Source of the DNA: Lanius collurio
Lineage: Eukaryota > Chordata > Aves > Passeriformes > Laniidae
Assembly: GCA_020086605.1 (NCBI GenBank)
Contig: JACBWW010000015.1
Location: 25,362,483-25,426,482, forward strand
DNA: 64,000 nucleotides
Direction of reading: 5' to 3'
Position numbers and translations under genes: made by a program. Every line of letters starts with the position of its first letter. The stretch's first letter is position 1. A model generated the notes under the pieces. That model saw nothing but the letters and a program-made list of their open reading frames with translations, was not told the DNA's origin and made no database searches. Shown here piece by piece: positions 49,045 through 61,933 of this stretch.

Positions 49045-49165
49045 AGACAAAAAAAAAAACCTTGAACAAACAAAAACGCAAACCAAAAACCACAAACAAA
49101 AAAGCAACTCCCCAAAAACCCAACAACAAACAAAACCAAAACCACCACCATCAACAAACACAGTG
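49045..49165 (+). repeat. A/C-rich low-complexity tract
   Basis: Irregular repeats of CAAAAAC, CAACAAAC and ACCACC types, with almost no G or T on the plus strand. The minus-strand 108-aa open frame across it (48868-49194) is a Phe/Val/Cys-rich artefact of this composition. Confidence 0.85.
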
Positions 49166-50049
49166 ATGTCTATGAACAAATAACCACAAACCAATTTTAT
49201 TTAGTAAGTAAAAAATTCACAATCACGACTGGTAACACAAATATTTGAGAGTTTTAGCCAGGATAGCTCCTCATATATTAGAACACTTGACAAAAAATTA
49301 AACAGAAATGAAAATTTAATATTAAATATGCAGACAGTAAACCAAGAAGTCTGTTTCCAGATGACAAAATCCCCAACTCTGCAATCACGAGAAACTGCTT
49401 CTTTTGTTAAATAGTCTACCCTAATTTCAAAAATAAATTTTAAAAAAATGCAGCAATGTAGTTAACAAGTACAAATTACAGTTTGGAAACACAAACATGC
49501 AGCACACTAAAAGCTCAAAATACAAATGAAATAACGGTAGACCATCAAACTAAGAAAAAATATACTTGCAGAATTTTTAAAGAAGCATCAGTATATTTTT
49601 AAACTAGTAAGGTTTGTAGGTCAAACAACTAGCTATCAAGCACAAAGTAAACTCCCTACAAATACTCAGTAACTCTCTCCAATCTGTATTTAGAAAGAGA
49701 CAAACAGAATTATTCATCATTCACACCGACAAAGAGATGCTTTCTGTTCTAGCAGATACTAGGAAAGATATAATAGCAAAACACCCAATATTTTTCAATC
49801 TTAAGAATAGGAGTTTGGAAGAAACCCACAACCCTCTTAGGAACTCCCTTGCTGTTTTTTAACTTGATTTTGGACACTTGATTTTGCTACTAACAAGCTT
49901 TAATTAAAAAAAAAAAAACAAACAAAACACAACAAAACAGAACATGAAGGTATGAAAACAGAACATAAGTCCACTTGCACACAGGAAAAATGCATTAGCT
50001 ATTGCTTCTCAAAAACTAATGTAAATGTGAAACTGTCATCCCAGCTGAA

Positions 50050-50776
50050 GCATTTCTGGAAGTTCAGCAAGAACCTCATCAGTCCAAAATCATTCAACAC
50101 GCTTACTGATGATCTGAAAGAAAATAAACCCAGAGCTTGCCAAATCTGCAGTCAGCGCAAAAACTGATGAAATGTTAAGTAATGACACGGACCCTGTCGG
50201 TTTTGCAGATTGATCTACACACTGTCTGAGCAGACCACACTTCAACACAGACAAATACGAGTCCATGTAAGAACACAAGAAGTGCTCGTTATGTGAGACC
50301 ACAGCCCTGCAAGCAGTCACTCTGAAACAAGACTGTTCCTGTAACTGATAAGAATTTGAACGACAACCAGTAGCTCAAAGGGCAAACGCGATCTCTGCAA
50401 GTATGAGGAGGTGAATAATAAATAGAAGTGGGAAGATGAAATTGCCCTGCATATGGTGTTAATGAGACCTTTCCTGGAATATGTACACATTGTGGTGCCT
50501 ACACTTCAGAGAGTTTGTCAGAAACTTTGGAAGGGTTTGCAAAAGAACTTAAGAAAATTAAAAAAAAAAAAAAAAATCAACTGGAGCATGGAAAGCCAGT
50601 TTAATAAGTGAGCCACCAAAATTACTTAGTCTGTTTTACTAGTCTAAAGGACCATTGTAGTCTGCAGGTAACTAGCAAGGGAAGATATTTCTCTTTAATC
50701 TAGTAGAAAAAGGCAGGCAAGATTCAAGAACTGGAAGCTGAAGTCTGATAAATGGAGCAATTTACCATGGAACAGT
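50050..50776 (+). mobile_element. Ancient CR1-type LINE fragment (end of reverse transcriptase region)
   Basis: The sequence follows, with many gaps, the old CR1 consensus shared with turtles and crocodiles. Landmarks in order are: TGATGATCTGAAAGAAAAT with a degraded KFADD-like segment (CCAAATCTGCAG); AAACTGATGAAATG; and AACACAGACAAATACGAGTC. Next come ATAATAAATAGAAGTGGG, ATGAGACCTTTCCTGGAATA and TTCAAGAACTGGAAGCTGAA, ending at GGAGCAATTTACCATGG. Reading frames are broken throughout and an A run (about 50559-50576) interrupts it. The 3' end is missing and replaced by a TA microsatellite. It is much older than the copy at 14068-14460 and has the same plus orientation, antisense to ADGRL3. The consensus is recalled, not searched. 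Confidence 0.82.
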
Positions 50777-50822
50777 GTATATATATATATATATATAAAT
50801 ATATACATATATATATATATAA
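50777..50822. repeat. (TA)n microsatellite
   Basis: About 45 bases of TA repeats with two small interruptions (AAATA and ACA). It abuts the end of the ancient CR1 fragment. Confidence 0.95.
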
Positions 50823-51687
50823 ATGATTTGTGCCTTATCAGCTGAAGTTCCTAACCAATGACTGAGCATTTTTCTGGAACATACTGATGCCTGATTCACA
50901 AATTACCGAGTGAGATCTCTACTGTGCAAACAGTCTGGCTTGTTGACAGTAGGAGTTTCTTTGCATTTTAAGGATCTATGAATATTTGCAAGAAAGAGAA
51001 CAGAAAGAGAAGGAGGCATTTGGATGCATGGAACCCACTAAATTTATTAACTTAGAGTAAAAAAATAAAAGAAAGAAAATCCAAACAAGAGCCCACGCTA
51101 AAAAACTCAACAACAAACCTCAAAACAAAAAAAAGACAAAACAGAACGACCGGTAAACTTTTAGGCAGATACCTGCTGAGCAGGTATCCACAAAGAGAAT
51201 GTTTGTATAATGCCTTTAGTGGATGTAAATAGAAAAAAAAAAAAAAAAAAAGTTTCAGGACAGCTTCTTTGAATTCCCAGGAATAAAAAATGGCAAGGAG
51301 GAGAAGGGAATTGCTTAATGCAAACCAACAGATGGGATCTTCAGTCAGAGGCTTGCTTTGTTTTCATAATGAACCATAATCTGTGTAATCTAAAACAGTT
51401 TTTATTTGCTGCAGTGAGACAAAGACTGCAGCTATGGCATGTGAATTGTTTTCTCCACCCTTCTCCACCCTTCATCATTACAGAAGGTAACAATGCAGAT
51501 GCACTGGACCTGGACTAATCAGCCAGACTAAGTTTAAAAGGATGGATGGAGGGGTAGGTATGGCACTGTATGTTTAGTAGGTTTGGCTCTCTTGGGTTTT
51601 TTTGGTTTTGTTTGTTTTTTAATTCAGTCTTCCACTATGGCTATCGAATAAATCAGTGTAATTCTGTAAAGGCCATTAACTGACCTC
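50823..51687. other. Intronic stretch, no gene seen
   Basis: Contains an A run of about 19 bases (51233-51251), a 10-bp tandem duplication TTCTCCACCC (51451-51470) and otherwise nothing recognised. Confidence 0.6.
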
Positions 51688-52245
51688 TTGGTGGTATTAG
51701 CTAGTGTACACCCTACAATATTAAATCAACATCAGAGACATTTAGGGGCCTCGTATGATGTTACGGGGATGGGTCAGGGGCATTATTCCCCAAATCCTAC
51801 TTCCCAGTCATGGTGCTGCAGGTGCCCCCAATCCTGGCATTGTCCTGGGAGTCATCTTTGGCTGTGCAGCCCCTCGTGCCAGCTGTGGGAGCTGCAGAGA
51901 GCCAGCAGCACTGCAGAGAAGCAAGGTCCCTGTTCTGCCAACAGCTCTGTACCGCAGACCTGTCCCTGCCAGTCAGGCAAAGCAGGGCACAGTATCCCTA
52001 TACTACATCGGGTTACACTATACACCATACCACAAAATGGACAGGTAAGCAATTCAATGTTAAGGCACAAAGCCAAGAAAAACTTAAGCTACTGGGAAGC
52101 CTGGAGCTGCAAACAGTGGCTGCCACAATACATTGGTTATTATTTTGCTGAAGTCCAAGATTTAGGTTTCAGAAGTATCAGACATCTACTTGTGGCTTCT
52201 CAGCACACTTATATTCCCGTAATATTTTGTAGTATAAAATACTGA
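51688..52245 (+). other. GC-richer patch with a 185-aa open frame, identity unknown
   Basis: The longest open frame in the window (185 aa) lies here, and two other plus-strand frames (97 and 113 aa) and one minus-strand frame (74 aa) overlap it. The core, 51740-52010, is clearly GC-richer than its surroundings. The predicted protein is rich in Ser, Cys, Gln and Trp, with no signal peptide, membrane segment or motif I recognise. Open frames in all phases at once suggest low stop-codon density from base composition, not coding. Alternatives are an unknown repeat, a lncRNA exon or a decayed retrocopy. Confidence 0.3.
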
Positions 52246-55200
52246 CTTCTATTCATACATATTTCCCCATGTTATCAAGTCCATCTTCATATTAAAAATA
52301 AATTATTTTAAAGTATAGGCAGCTATATATATAAGCACTCTGCTTCAAAGACATACTTCATCTTTAAATAGCAGCAATCAATACACATACTATATAACCT
52401 AAACAAATTTCTATTATGAATTCTTAATGGATGCATGCTTTGGTCATTTTTATTACTAATATATTATTGATTTACAGAATGCATTACCACCTTAGGCATT
52501 AGGATTTGCTGGAGTCCTTACACTGTGTTTGTAGTTTTAGTCAAAATAGGAGCCAAAAGTCAATACCCCATTTACCACCAGCATAGCCCCACTACAAAGT
52601 TAGATATTTAATTATGGTCTGACTCTTACAGTGAAATCACTTGTCTGACCCTGGCACACACAAGTCATAGTTATTAACGTAAAATTATCCATGAGACCTG
52701 CCTGCCTGTCACTCTATTGTCAAAACACTTTGGGAGTCACAATTTGGACAAAATTTCCAAAACACTGGCAGTCCAACCTTGCAGATCCCTTGCAGGGCAG
52801 AGTTTCCCTGAAATCAAAGCACCCACTTGGGCTCTTTTGCTCTGAATCAATGAACAGTTTCTCTGTGTTGCCATTCACATCAGGGAGTGGTGACTGACTC
52901 CTGCAGTTGCCGAGGAGAAAGGGAACCAAACAGCTTTCTTTCATATGAATACTAATACCAGCAGACGGGAGAAGACAGCATGCCAATCAGCCCCCCCACT
53001 ACCTCCATACACAGGCTGCAGATAACACGTCAACTGCTGCTCTGTGAGGCTTCAGAAGAAGCCTGTAATAAGATGGGCACATCATAATATTGTTACACAA
53101 ATCAAATCCACAGTGTTTGTTTACTGCTGCAGACCGAAGTGAGGAGGGAAAAGGATTTGGGGCTACAGTAACTTTGGTGAAACAATGCCATGTTGTTGAC
53201 TTGCACATCTATGTGACACAGGTGCAGCAACACACGTGTCTTGCCAGAAGATCATCATGCCTTGGGCAAGCCAGGCTTTATATCAAAAGCCAAGTACAGG
53301 AATGGCAAAGATGCAGTATCAAAAGCATCACTGGTTTTTCAGCTGCTCAATGACACAACTCTCCAATAATCTCCAAATCAGTTACTTCTAGGGAAAATCC
53401 AAAGTAACACATTGCTTTTCTGGTTTCCGTATCTTTTAAGAGACGGATGAGAAGCCATCCCTTGAGGAGAACAGTCTGCAAGGAGGGAACCCTGCTCCTC
53501 TCTGTTTCCTCTTTGCTTTTTTTTGGTTTGTTTTTAAACTGATGCATGTGAGGACAGAGGAATAAAATATATGCAGAGTAGGAGGGCTTTGCGCCCTTTT
53601 TGCAGAAGAACAAACGATTGCAACAGAGACAACAGTAATCAAAAATACGCCTGAGAAAAGAACAGCTGCAAAAAGCAAAAGTCATATCAATTGTTTAGGC
53701 CTCTCTGCACACAGAAGTTAAGTGAGGTGAAGCGAAAAAGTTTAATTCACTGAGCTGACTAGAATTAAACAAATAAGCCATCTAAAAAGTGGAAGATAAA
53801 CTCCTAAAAACCTGCCTCTAACGCACGCTGTGACATCAACTTTAAAACTGTTTTTTCACCCACTGTCCCATTCCTTACCTAAAGGCAAGGTGCTTACCCC
53901 CTCCTCTTTCATTTCTTTCTCACACAGGTATTGCTTCTTGCTCACGCCTTGCAGGGCACACACAACATGAGCCAAATTTAGAAACCAGCTCAGTCTTGGT
54001 CTTTGCTCCAACATCAAAAGAAACAGGAAGGCTTCAGCAGTTTGTTGAGAGGTCCCTGAACACAACAGATCCATGAGGGGAAAATATCACGTCAGTCTTC
54101 CCTGCCTTGTCACCACCCAACCATATCTCTGTCTGCAGTGATAACTTTGAGGACCAGCCACAGAACAACGCAAGAGGCAGTCCTAGCAGACACGAAGCCT
54201 GACAGATTCAGAACACACCCAGCAGAGGTTTTTCTAGACTAGAGAAGGGCTCTTGAGAGTCAGGAAGTTTTGCAAAAAAAGCCCCACCTTTAGAGCAGTA
54301 CAGGAAAAAGCTTCTAAGGGCTCAGCAGACATTCATGAGGCATTTTATAAGCAGCCTTTTCTGCTTCCATCCTTATTTACCAGTGGCAACAAGAAAACAT
54401 GATCAAATATAAAATTATTCTGACTGATGCCTGTTGATGAATCTGTCACACATGGAGACAGTTCTGGAAATTATCCTTGCTTCACCTTCCTCTAGCATGG
54501 CTTGTATCCAAGACCCTTAGGTTATAGAGCAATTCTCATTTTTGTGAATGTTTACTGCATCACGATCCCTGTTCAACACATGCATGCAAAGCATGGTGAA
54601 GCTGGTAAATACTGAGAGTTTATTTTATTTCTATGTATCTTGTGCCCAGCAAGGACATGACAAAACTTCATGTTTCTAAAATTAAACTCTATTTATTAGT
54701 AGAATTAAATAAAGAGATGCCACAATTTTACTTAACTTCAAAGCCACAGGCAAGAGTTTGTGGCAGTTGTTTCAATCAACTGTGTTATTTATCCAGATTC
54801 GCACTGAACAAAGCAATATGTAAGGCACACCAGAACTGGAAAGCAACATTCAAACAATATCCCTCCTTCTCAAACATACAGCCAACACTGTCTCACTGAA
54901 ATATCTTCCAAACAAAACAAATTCCTTACAAAGATTTTTTTTTTCTTCGTATGTCTTTAAATGCAATTTAAAACAGCTATGCAAAATAAATAAACAAAGA
55001 GGACCTACAGGAAACCTTTCATTACAGACCAACAAAAAAGCTTAGTTGAATCCCACACAGTAGTTTTTGGGTTTTGCTTCCTTTTCCCCCCCTTAATTGT
55101 TTCAGGGAGGGTACCAGAGCAGAGAGACAGCAGGCAGGAAATGAGGAGGCTGGAGGCTATCAGTGGTGGAGAGCTTGGCTCTGTTGGGTAAGCCTGCCCA

Positions 55201-58200
55201 TACTCTGCATTATCCCCCCTCTAGGAATGCACAGACCTTGGTATTGCCCCTCTCAGTGATTATTTTCAGCAGCACCTTTGTGCTCCTGCTGTAGGAATGC
55301 CATCAACAGTCATATCCATGCCTCAAAGTCCTTCCACCATATGTGAGAACATTCAGATACACAACAATACTTCCTGAAATCAGGAAGCTGAGAAACTCAT
55401 CTGGGTCACCTTGGCCTAACCCAGAGCCATGGCTGTTTTTGTCATGAGTTAAGGAGCTGTACTTTCTCTCTGGCAAGAATAATAGCTCCTTTTCTGCATC
55501 CTCCTTAATGGCCTTGGACTGGACCAACTCCTCAGTTTGCTAAAAGGTACTCTTCCATGTTGTCAGCCACACACCAAGAATGGGGCAGTTTCAAGGGATG
55601 TCATGATTTCTCCACCAGCATCAGCAGTACTCTATCCTTCAAAAGCCACACAGGCATTGCATGGATGGGGGGGAATAGGAGACAAGGCTGAGACAAGAGG
55701 CTTCCTTTTATTTTTATCCTTACATTGTCCTGTAGACATTTATATCCTTCAATTGCACTCTCACGTTCAAATACTGCACAGGGCCTGATACCTGCTCTGT
55801 CCCCTGCTCCAGGGTTGTCCTAGGATTACACCAATGCCCTGCCAGAAGTAGTATTGCAGTGTGTCAGCTGCATGAACCTCTAGGCATAAACCTCTCCGCT
55901 TGCACAGGCTTAGTATCACAACACGCTTGCTTTTGCCTGCAAGGCACAGAATGATTGCACTCTATCTCACCAAGGCTCGGTCATATTTCCCTGGGCTTAT
56001 ATTTTCCACTTATCAGCGTGGCTGGGATTATACAGCAGCTGCCCCAGCAATCCAGAGCAAACCAAACAGGCTGTTGACTCACAGCATAGCTGTAAAATAC
56101 GGCAGTGAAATGTCTGGCAACCTCCTCTAGTACCGCACACAGGGAAAAAATAGGTCCCTCCCTCCTGTGTTCCAGGTTCCTGCAGCCCGGGTCTGCTTCT
56201 GCATTAGGCTTTCCACCCTTCATTGGGTGTTTCAGTCAGCTTTCCCTCCTGCTAACCTGCATGTATCATGTGGATTCAGCAGTAGGGAGCCTTTCATGTC
56301 ACCAGAAATTACATGCGGGAGTCTGAAAGGTCACCTCTCTAAAACAGTCAACACGGCCTTCTCCCACACTTTGGCTCTGGGCAACAGAAGCAGTACTGCC
56401 CTGCCCTATGCAAGGACTCTCCCAAACCCCAGGTAGCCTTGGGCACTGCTTCCAGCAGCCTCTCAGACCTACCTTCGGGGTCACTGTTCTCCCAAAAGCT
56501 GGAAAGTAAATTTTACGGTTGTTTTCTGATCTTTATCACCCAGGTTGGTCTGTGCACAAACATTTTCCTTTCTCTGTCACCCTGCTGCTGCAAGGGAATT
56601 CTGTTTAAAATGAAAGCTTTTTTGTGCTTTTGAGATCTTGCATACAGCTCTTTAATTTAGTTTAGTTTGATGGTGAGAGCGGTGTTCTTTTTCTTCTCCT
56701 TTTTATCACACTCTGCTTGATGGACAACAGTCCTGCTTTGAGCAGACAGTTGGACTAGAGATTCCAGAGGTCTCTTCAAACCAGCATGGATGTCCTTCTT
56801 GACCCTTGTGGATCTCCTTGGCACCACCACACCTTATTCTTCCTTTTCTTGATAACAGCCCAAACTGAACATTTACTTCAGGAACGGAATTAGGAAAGGT
56901 GAAGCTACAACTCCAGCACACACCCAGGCCTTATTCACAGGCTGCCTCTCTCCTGCTTCTCATAGCCTTGCTTCTTTCCTCCTCCTAGCAGGGAGGTTGC
57001 TATGGAGATTTCTTGACAAACAAAGAGAAAAAGGGATACCAGAAGCACAAAGCATCCAGAGGGGCATGGCAGAGAAAACAAACTTATCTTTAGTGTTAAT
57101 AAATCCATTTCCCCCAAATCTTTACCTAAAAAGCCACTGATGAAGAGACCAGACCCTCAAATGCTTCTGCTCTGCAGCACATTCTCCATCAGACAGCAGA
57201 AGGACTTTGCAATGCTGGCAGCCCCTGTGAATGGCACCCCAGCAACACAGGATGGTGAAGCAGGCACAGTTACATTTGTGTGTGTGCACCACGAACACAC
57301 AAAACAAAGCGATTACAACAACCAGTCAGAAACAGTCCTAAGACTTTTTCCCTCCCTCTTTGAGTTGTTGAGAATTCCTTAAGTGATCAGCACAGGTTTT
57401 CAGCACTTTCTCCAAGATGCCCATGTGGCTCCCAAACTGAAAGAGACTAGTAGGCAAGACAGAAGAAAACAGAAGGAAACGGACAAGGCTAGAAAAGAGA
57501 AGAAATAATAAAGAAAAAAAAAAAAAACCTCAGAAAATACAGTGGCATATTACATCAGCTCCATTCATAGCAGTACTCAGGGCTGTTCAGTGATCCTGCA
57601 GTCATTTATCACCAACAGGCTAACAGGATGAAGAGAAGCAAGGTCTAAAGGAGATTAGAAAACAGATATTTGTAACCACACTGATTGCTTCAGTTTTTCT
57701 GGATTATACCTTGTTTTAGTTTCCTCAAAACAAATGCCAGAGCCAAGTTGTTGTTCGGTGTTTTCAATGTCTCGGGATATTGACCTTGTTATCTTGACTT
57801 ATTCCATCATATACGCTGATAGGGCTATGTAAGGATCTTAACTAGAGTCTGCAGATAAATGCAGTCCCCAGTCAAGGCTATTTTATACATTTATGCAGGC
57901 TCTGTTCCCACAGTGTTACGGCACATCTCAGGTTTTTCTGTCTGCCATGCAATGAAAAACATCAGTGCTCCTGTCCTCACTCTATAAACCACGGTCTGAA
58001 GGGATTATGGGCCAAGTCCACAAGGAGTAGTCAAAAGAACCAGCTTGGTTCTAGGACCAACATGAGACTTCAGCCAAAACCCATTGCTCACTCTGCTACT
58101 GCATCTTCCCTACAAGCCTCAGCCTAGCAATGCTGCCAGCACCTCTTGCTGCTTCACTGCTGCTACAGCAGCATGCAAGCACCTTGTTCCCACTCATCTG

Positions 58201-61200
58201 CTGTCTCAGGGGGCTTCTTCACACATGGAAATGAGCCCAAGCATCTCATCAGTGGTCATAAGGCAAGATAGTGCAAAAGCAGGATCCCCAGCTTAGCTGT
58301 TTTTGCCAGCTGAGAGAGCTGGAAATGTTGGGGGAAGAAAAGTGACCATTCTGCCTCTCTCCTTGCCTCTATGACAGCCCTCAGGACTGGTCAGAGTGCA
58401 CAGAGGTACCATCCTGCTGCAAGGCATGCAGGTGAAGGAGCCCAAAGGCACAGACTTGAGCAATTAAGCAGCAACTTCAACTTGGAAAAGACACAAAAGA
58501 GAGAAAGGTTTGATGTGACTAGCACTGGCAATGGTATGAGCAAGGCAATAGAAAATAAGTGTTGAGTACTCCTCCTAATACCACAAATGAGGGAAGTCAA
58601 TAAAATACTTTCAAGAGACAAGATTTAAAATGCAAGCATAGTAATGTATTTTTGCACACAACTTAGAGTGTCTTTGGGAACTCACTGTAGCAGGTGGTGT
58701 AGAAGCCAGAGACATTCAAAAAGAACCAGAAAAATTCCCAAGGCATAAGGTCCATCAGTAGTTTTAACCTGACAGTCCAGATGTTATCTCCAGATTAGAA
58801 AGTCTTTACATCAGAACACCGCAGATGTGCCATTGTTCTCATACCACTTTTCCCTTCATCCCATCTGTTGCTAATTACTGCTGAGACAAGACACTGGGTC
58901 AGCAAGTCTTCAGCCTGACCCAGTAGTAATTTCCCTAGGGATGTTCTCACTGCTTGGAACAGAAGAAAGAGTAAGGTGTCTCCTATCATCTCCTGAACAA
59001 AAATGAATGATTGTGAGAAAGAAGGGGAAATTAGAGCTAATTAACCTAAGCTGACTTTTACCCATCTATCGTGCAGAAAAAAAATGGAGACGTACATGTG
59101 CTGTTGTCTTCTCCCCTGCACCCTATTGCTCTATTAAGTAAGATATCATTCCACCAGTGTAAAAAGGCATTTCCTAAAAAAAAATTTGCAAAAATTCCAC
59201 TGGCCTAATGTGCTTTCCCTGAACTGTCTGTTAAAACTCCCGTTGAGTTCAATGATAGCCCTGAAAGGGGGTAGTAATGACAGCAGAGGAGAACACATCT
59301 TGCACACCAATCCTCCAATTGAAGCTAAAAATCACAAAGGGAAACATTCAACAGGAACCCTACACACATCACCTGTCTCTGTCACCAATACCTAATGATC
59401 CAACCAAAACAAACAGCTCTTCAATACCAACATGCCAAAGCCAAGTGTGATCACAGGCACACAGCCTGACTTGTCATCCACCTAAAATCACTGGCAACAG
59501 GCACAGGCTCAAGACCTCAGCTCCAGCATATCCTTAGACACTGTTGTGGCATATTCTTGTTACAAAAAGGAACATGACTTGTCTAATATTGTTATGTACA
59601 GGTCTGTATTTCTGCATCCCACCAAGTCACTGCCTTTCAAGTCTAAGAAAAGAGACTTCACTAATTATTAACTTTCTAACTGCTTGGTAAGAACAGTAAC
59701 AGGACAAAAGAGAGAAATCCTATCAGCACAGAAGCTGCAGTTTCAGCTCAGCCCAGACTAGATACCACAGGAATTCAGTATGCTCGGTGTATTACTCTTT
59801 GCTAAACTACCATCTTCCAGCTCCCACAGGTGGGTGCTTATGGCAATGAGCAATGCCTAGTTAATCCAAAGTCTGTATTCAGGTCTCAGGATATCCCACC
59901 ACAACAGAAGAAGAGCCAATCCCCATGAAAGTGGGGTCTTGCTCTGCTTCCCAGTCCCCAAAATACCTTTCCCAGCCCACACCCCGCTTCCAACCCTGCA
60001 GCAATCAACAACCTCTAAACCCCTTCCTCCTGTATGTGCACCAGCATTTTAAGGGTTAATTATAAAATAAATATTGATAAAATCCAGTCTAACCCACACC
60101 CAACCAGATGGTGCAGCTGTCAAGCAGCTCTGTCAGTGCATAAGAAGAATTAATTGTGCTGTGGGCCCTACCATCAGCTTTCAGCAAAGTTACAGTGAAA
60201 CAGTCAAATTAATTTCCAGACTTCATTTTCTTCTTGCCATTTTAAATTACCATTAAAAAAAAGATACAATATTTCTGGAATATAATAAAACACTTTCTCC
60301 ATGATCTTCAACATGGTTCTATTAATACACATCACTTAGCTTTTACAGCTTCTCCCAGCAATCCTCCTGTGAGATCCACACAATGATTCAGGAAAGGTTT
60401 GCCCTCACTTCCTCATGCATACCACAGGCACTTTCCTACTACCTTTTAATCAAATCTGCAGGTTGCATAAGACTAACAAGACATTACTTTGCACTGCCAT
60501 TCAATAACTGTCTACTAAGAGAGAGGAAAGAAGCCTACAAAGTGGCACAGATGTGTAAGGCCATTTTATAAGTGCTTCAAATATTTATTAAAATACATAT
60601 ACACATTGAAAATAAAGACCTGTAGTAAAATACAAGGGCAGCCTAGACAGTCACAATAACAGTCAATTTCAGAAAGTAGCTAAAAAATGTCCTAAAATAA
60701 AGTCAATTCAGAACCATGAGAGGAAGAAAACCACTGAAACAATTATTTTCACTCACAATTAACAAGTAAGTCAAAGAGATCTCAGAAGAGTCATTTCGCT
60801 TAGAAGAAGTTCCTGAAATCAAGCATTGTACATCAGCATTCAGCTGAAAATAGTATCTAGGCCTAAATAACTGGTTACTTCATTACTTTTTCTTCCTATA
60901 TCCTATCATAAGGAAAATGGGAATTGCAGGTTTTAGGCTGCTTCATGTCTGAGTGCAATTGTATTTTAAGGCACTGAAAAATATGTGCTTTCTAAAAGAT
61001 AACAAATATTATTGCCAAAATTTAGTGCAGGGAGTGGAAATACAGATACTAAAAAAACTACAAAAGATAAAACAAAAAGCAAGACAACCACTACCTTCCA
61101 GCCTGGTCCAGGGCAGCACTTCCTAGTCCAGGCATCCCAAATTATCAGACCACTTCTGACAATGTCTCCATACAGACAATGAAGTTTAGATGAACAACAC

Positions 61201-61205
61201 TCACC
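52246..61205. other. Intronic stretch, no gene seen
   Basis: Unique sequence of mixed composition. Open frames reach 112 aa (53347-53685, minus) without domains. No repeat family or exon was recognised. A poly(A) run lies near 57515-57528. Confidence 0.5.
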
Positions 61206-61933
61206 TCACTGCTTGTCTGAAGGACACTCAGAAGCTGTGTGAGGGTAAGAACAAAGTGACTCAGGGGCTAAAATTTTATCCAACAAGAAGCCAGCAGAAG
61301 CTTTAGCAGTTATCCCACAGATGTTCCAAGCCAGTGAACTGCTGATCCACTGCCAAGACCAACAAGATTTGGAGGGTGCAAGGACCCTGTGGAACAAAAC
61401 TGTGCAAATTTTCAGGACAGGGTAATTGTGTGCTGAGGCAAAGAGAAGCAACAAGCGTTCAATCCAACGAGAGGTTTCTCCTTTCTGTTTCTGTATGCTC
61501 ACCATTTTACAGTGACATTTAAAAGATGTCGAAATGATGATAAAAGCCTGTCACATTTCTGCTGGAGTGAGAAGTGAACATCGGTATCTGTGCTGCTGCT
61601 CTCCAGGCCCAGTGGCACACAGGGGTAAGCCCCAAGGCTGACAAGAATTTGCACATGGCTGTCGGAGACCACCTTGAACAGCTGGGAGAGCCCAGCATGA
61701 GCTGAAAGCACCATCAGCTGAAGGAACACCACTTTTCTTAGGACAGCCACTGCTATCTGGCTGTGAAGTCCCCAAGCAGAAGAGGACCCAGTGACCAAGG
61801 GCTGGAGGAAATCAGCTTTCCACTGTATTTTTACCAGCAAATGAGAGACCACGGCTGAGGCCAAGCCTTGTTTCCAGAAGCCTACCAGAGACCGATGGGT
61901 TACTGCAACTGGATGTATTCCTGTTATCCTCAC
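61206..61933 (-). other. Two adjoining open frames in GC-richer DNA, possible decayed coding relic
   Basis: On the minus strand a 144-aa frame (61933-61499) is followed, with a 7-bp overlap and a change of frame, by a 99-aa frame (61505-61206). Together they give about 240 codons with one frameshift and only their terminal stops. Composition is leucine-, valine- and serine-rich. The first part has a hydrophobic run around its residues 60-80 of the kind seen in helical-repeat or membrane proteins. I recognise no family. It could be a frameshifted retrocopy, part of a transposon open frame, or chance in a GC-rich patch. Confidence 0.25.

Larger units (their letters stand above)
43061..50049. 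other. Intronic stretch, no gene seen
   Basis: Contains an (AAAT)n repeat (43705-43740), one ambiguous base (44056), a 40-A run (47303-47342), a 16-A run (48448-48463) and an A/C-rich tract (49045-49165). The longest open frame is 139 aa (44100-44519, plus), with no recognisable domain and typical of AT-rich chance frames. Confidence 0.55.

Noticed and set aside
48868..49194. 108-aa hydrophobic minus-strand open frame resembling a membrane protein
   Set aside because: The Phe/Val/Cys-rich stretch is simply the translation of the A/C low-complexity tract.
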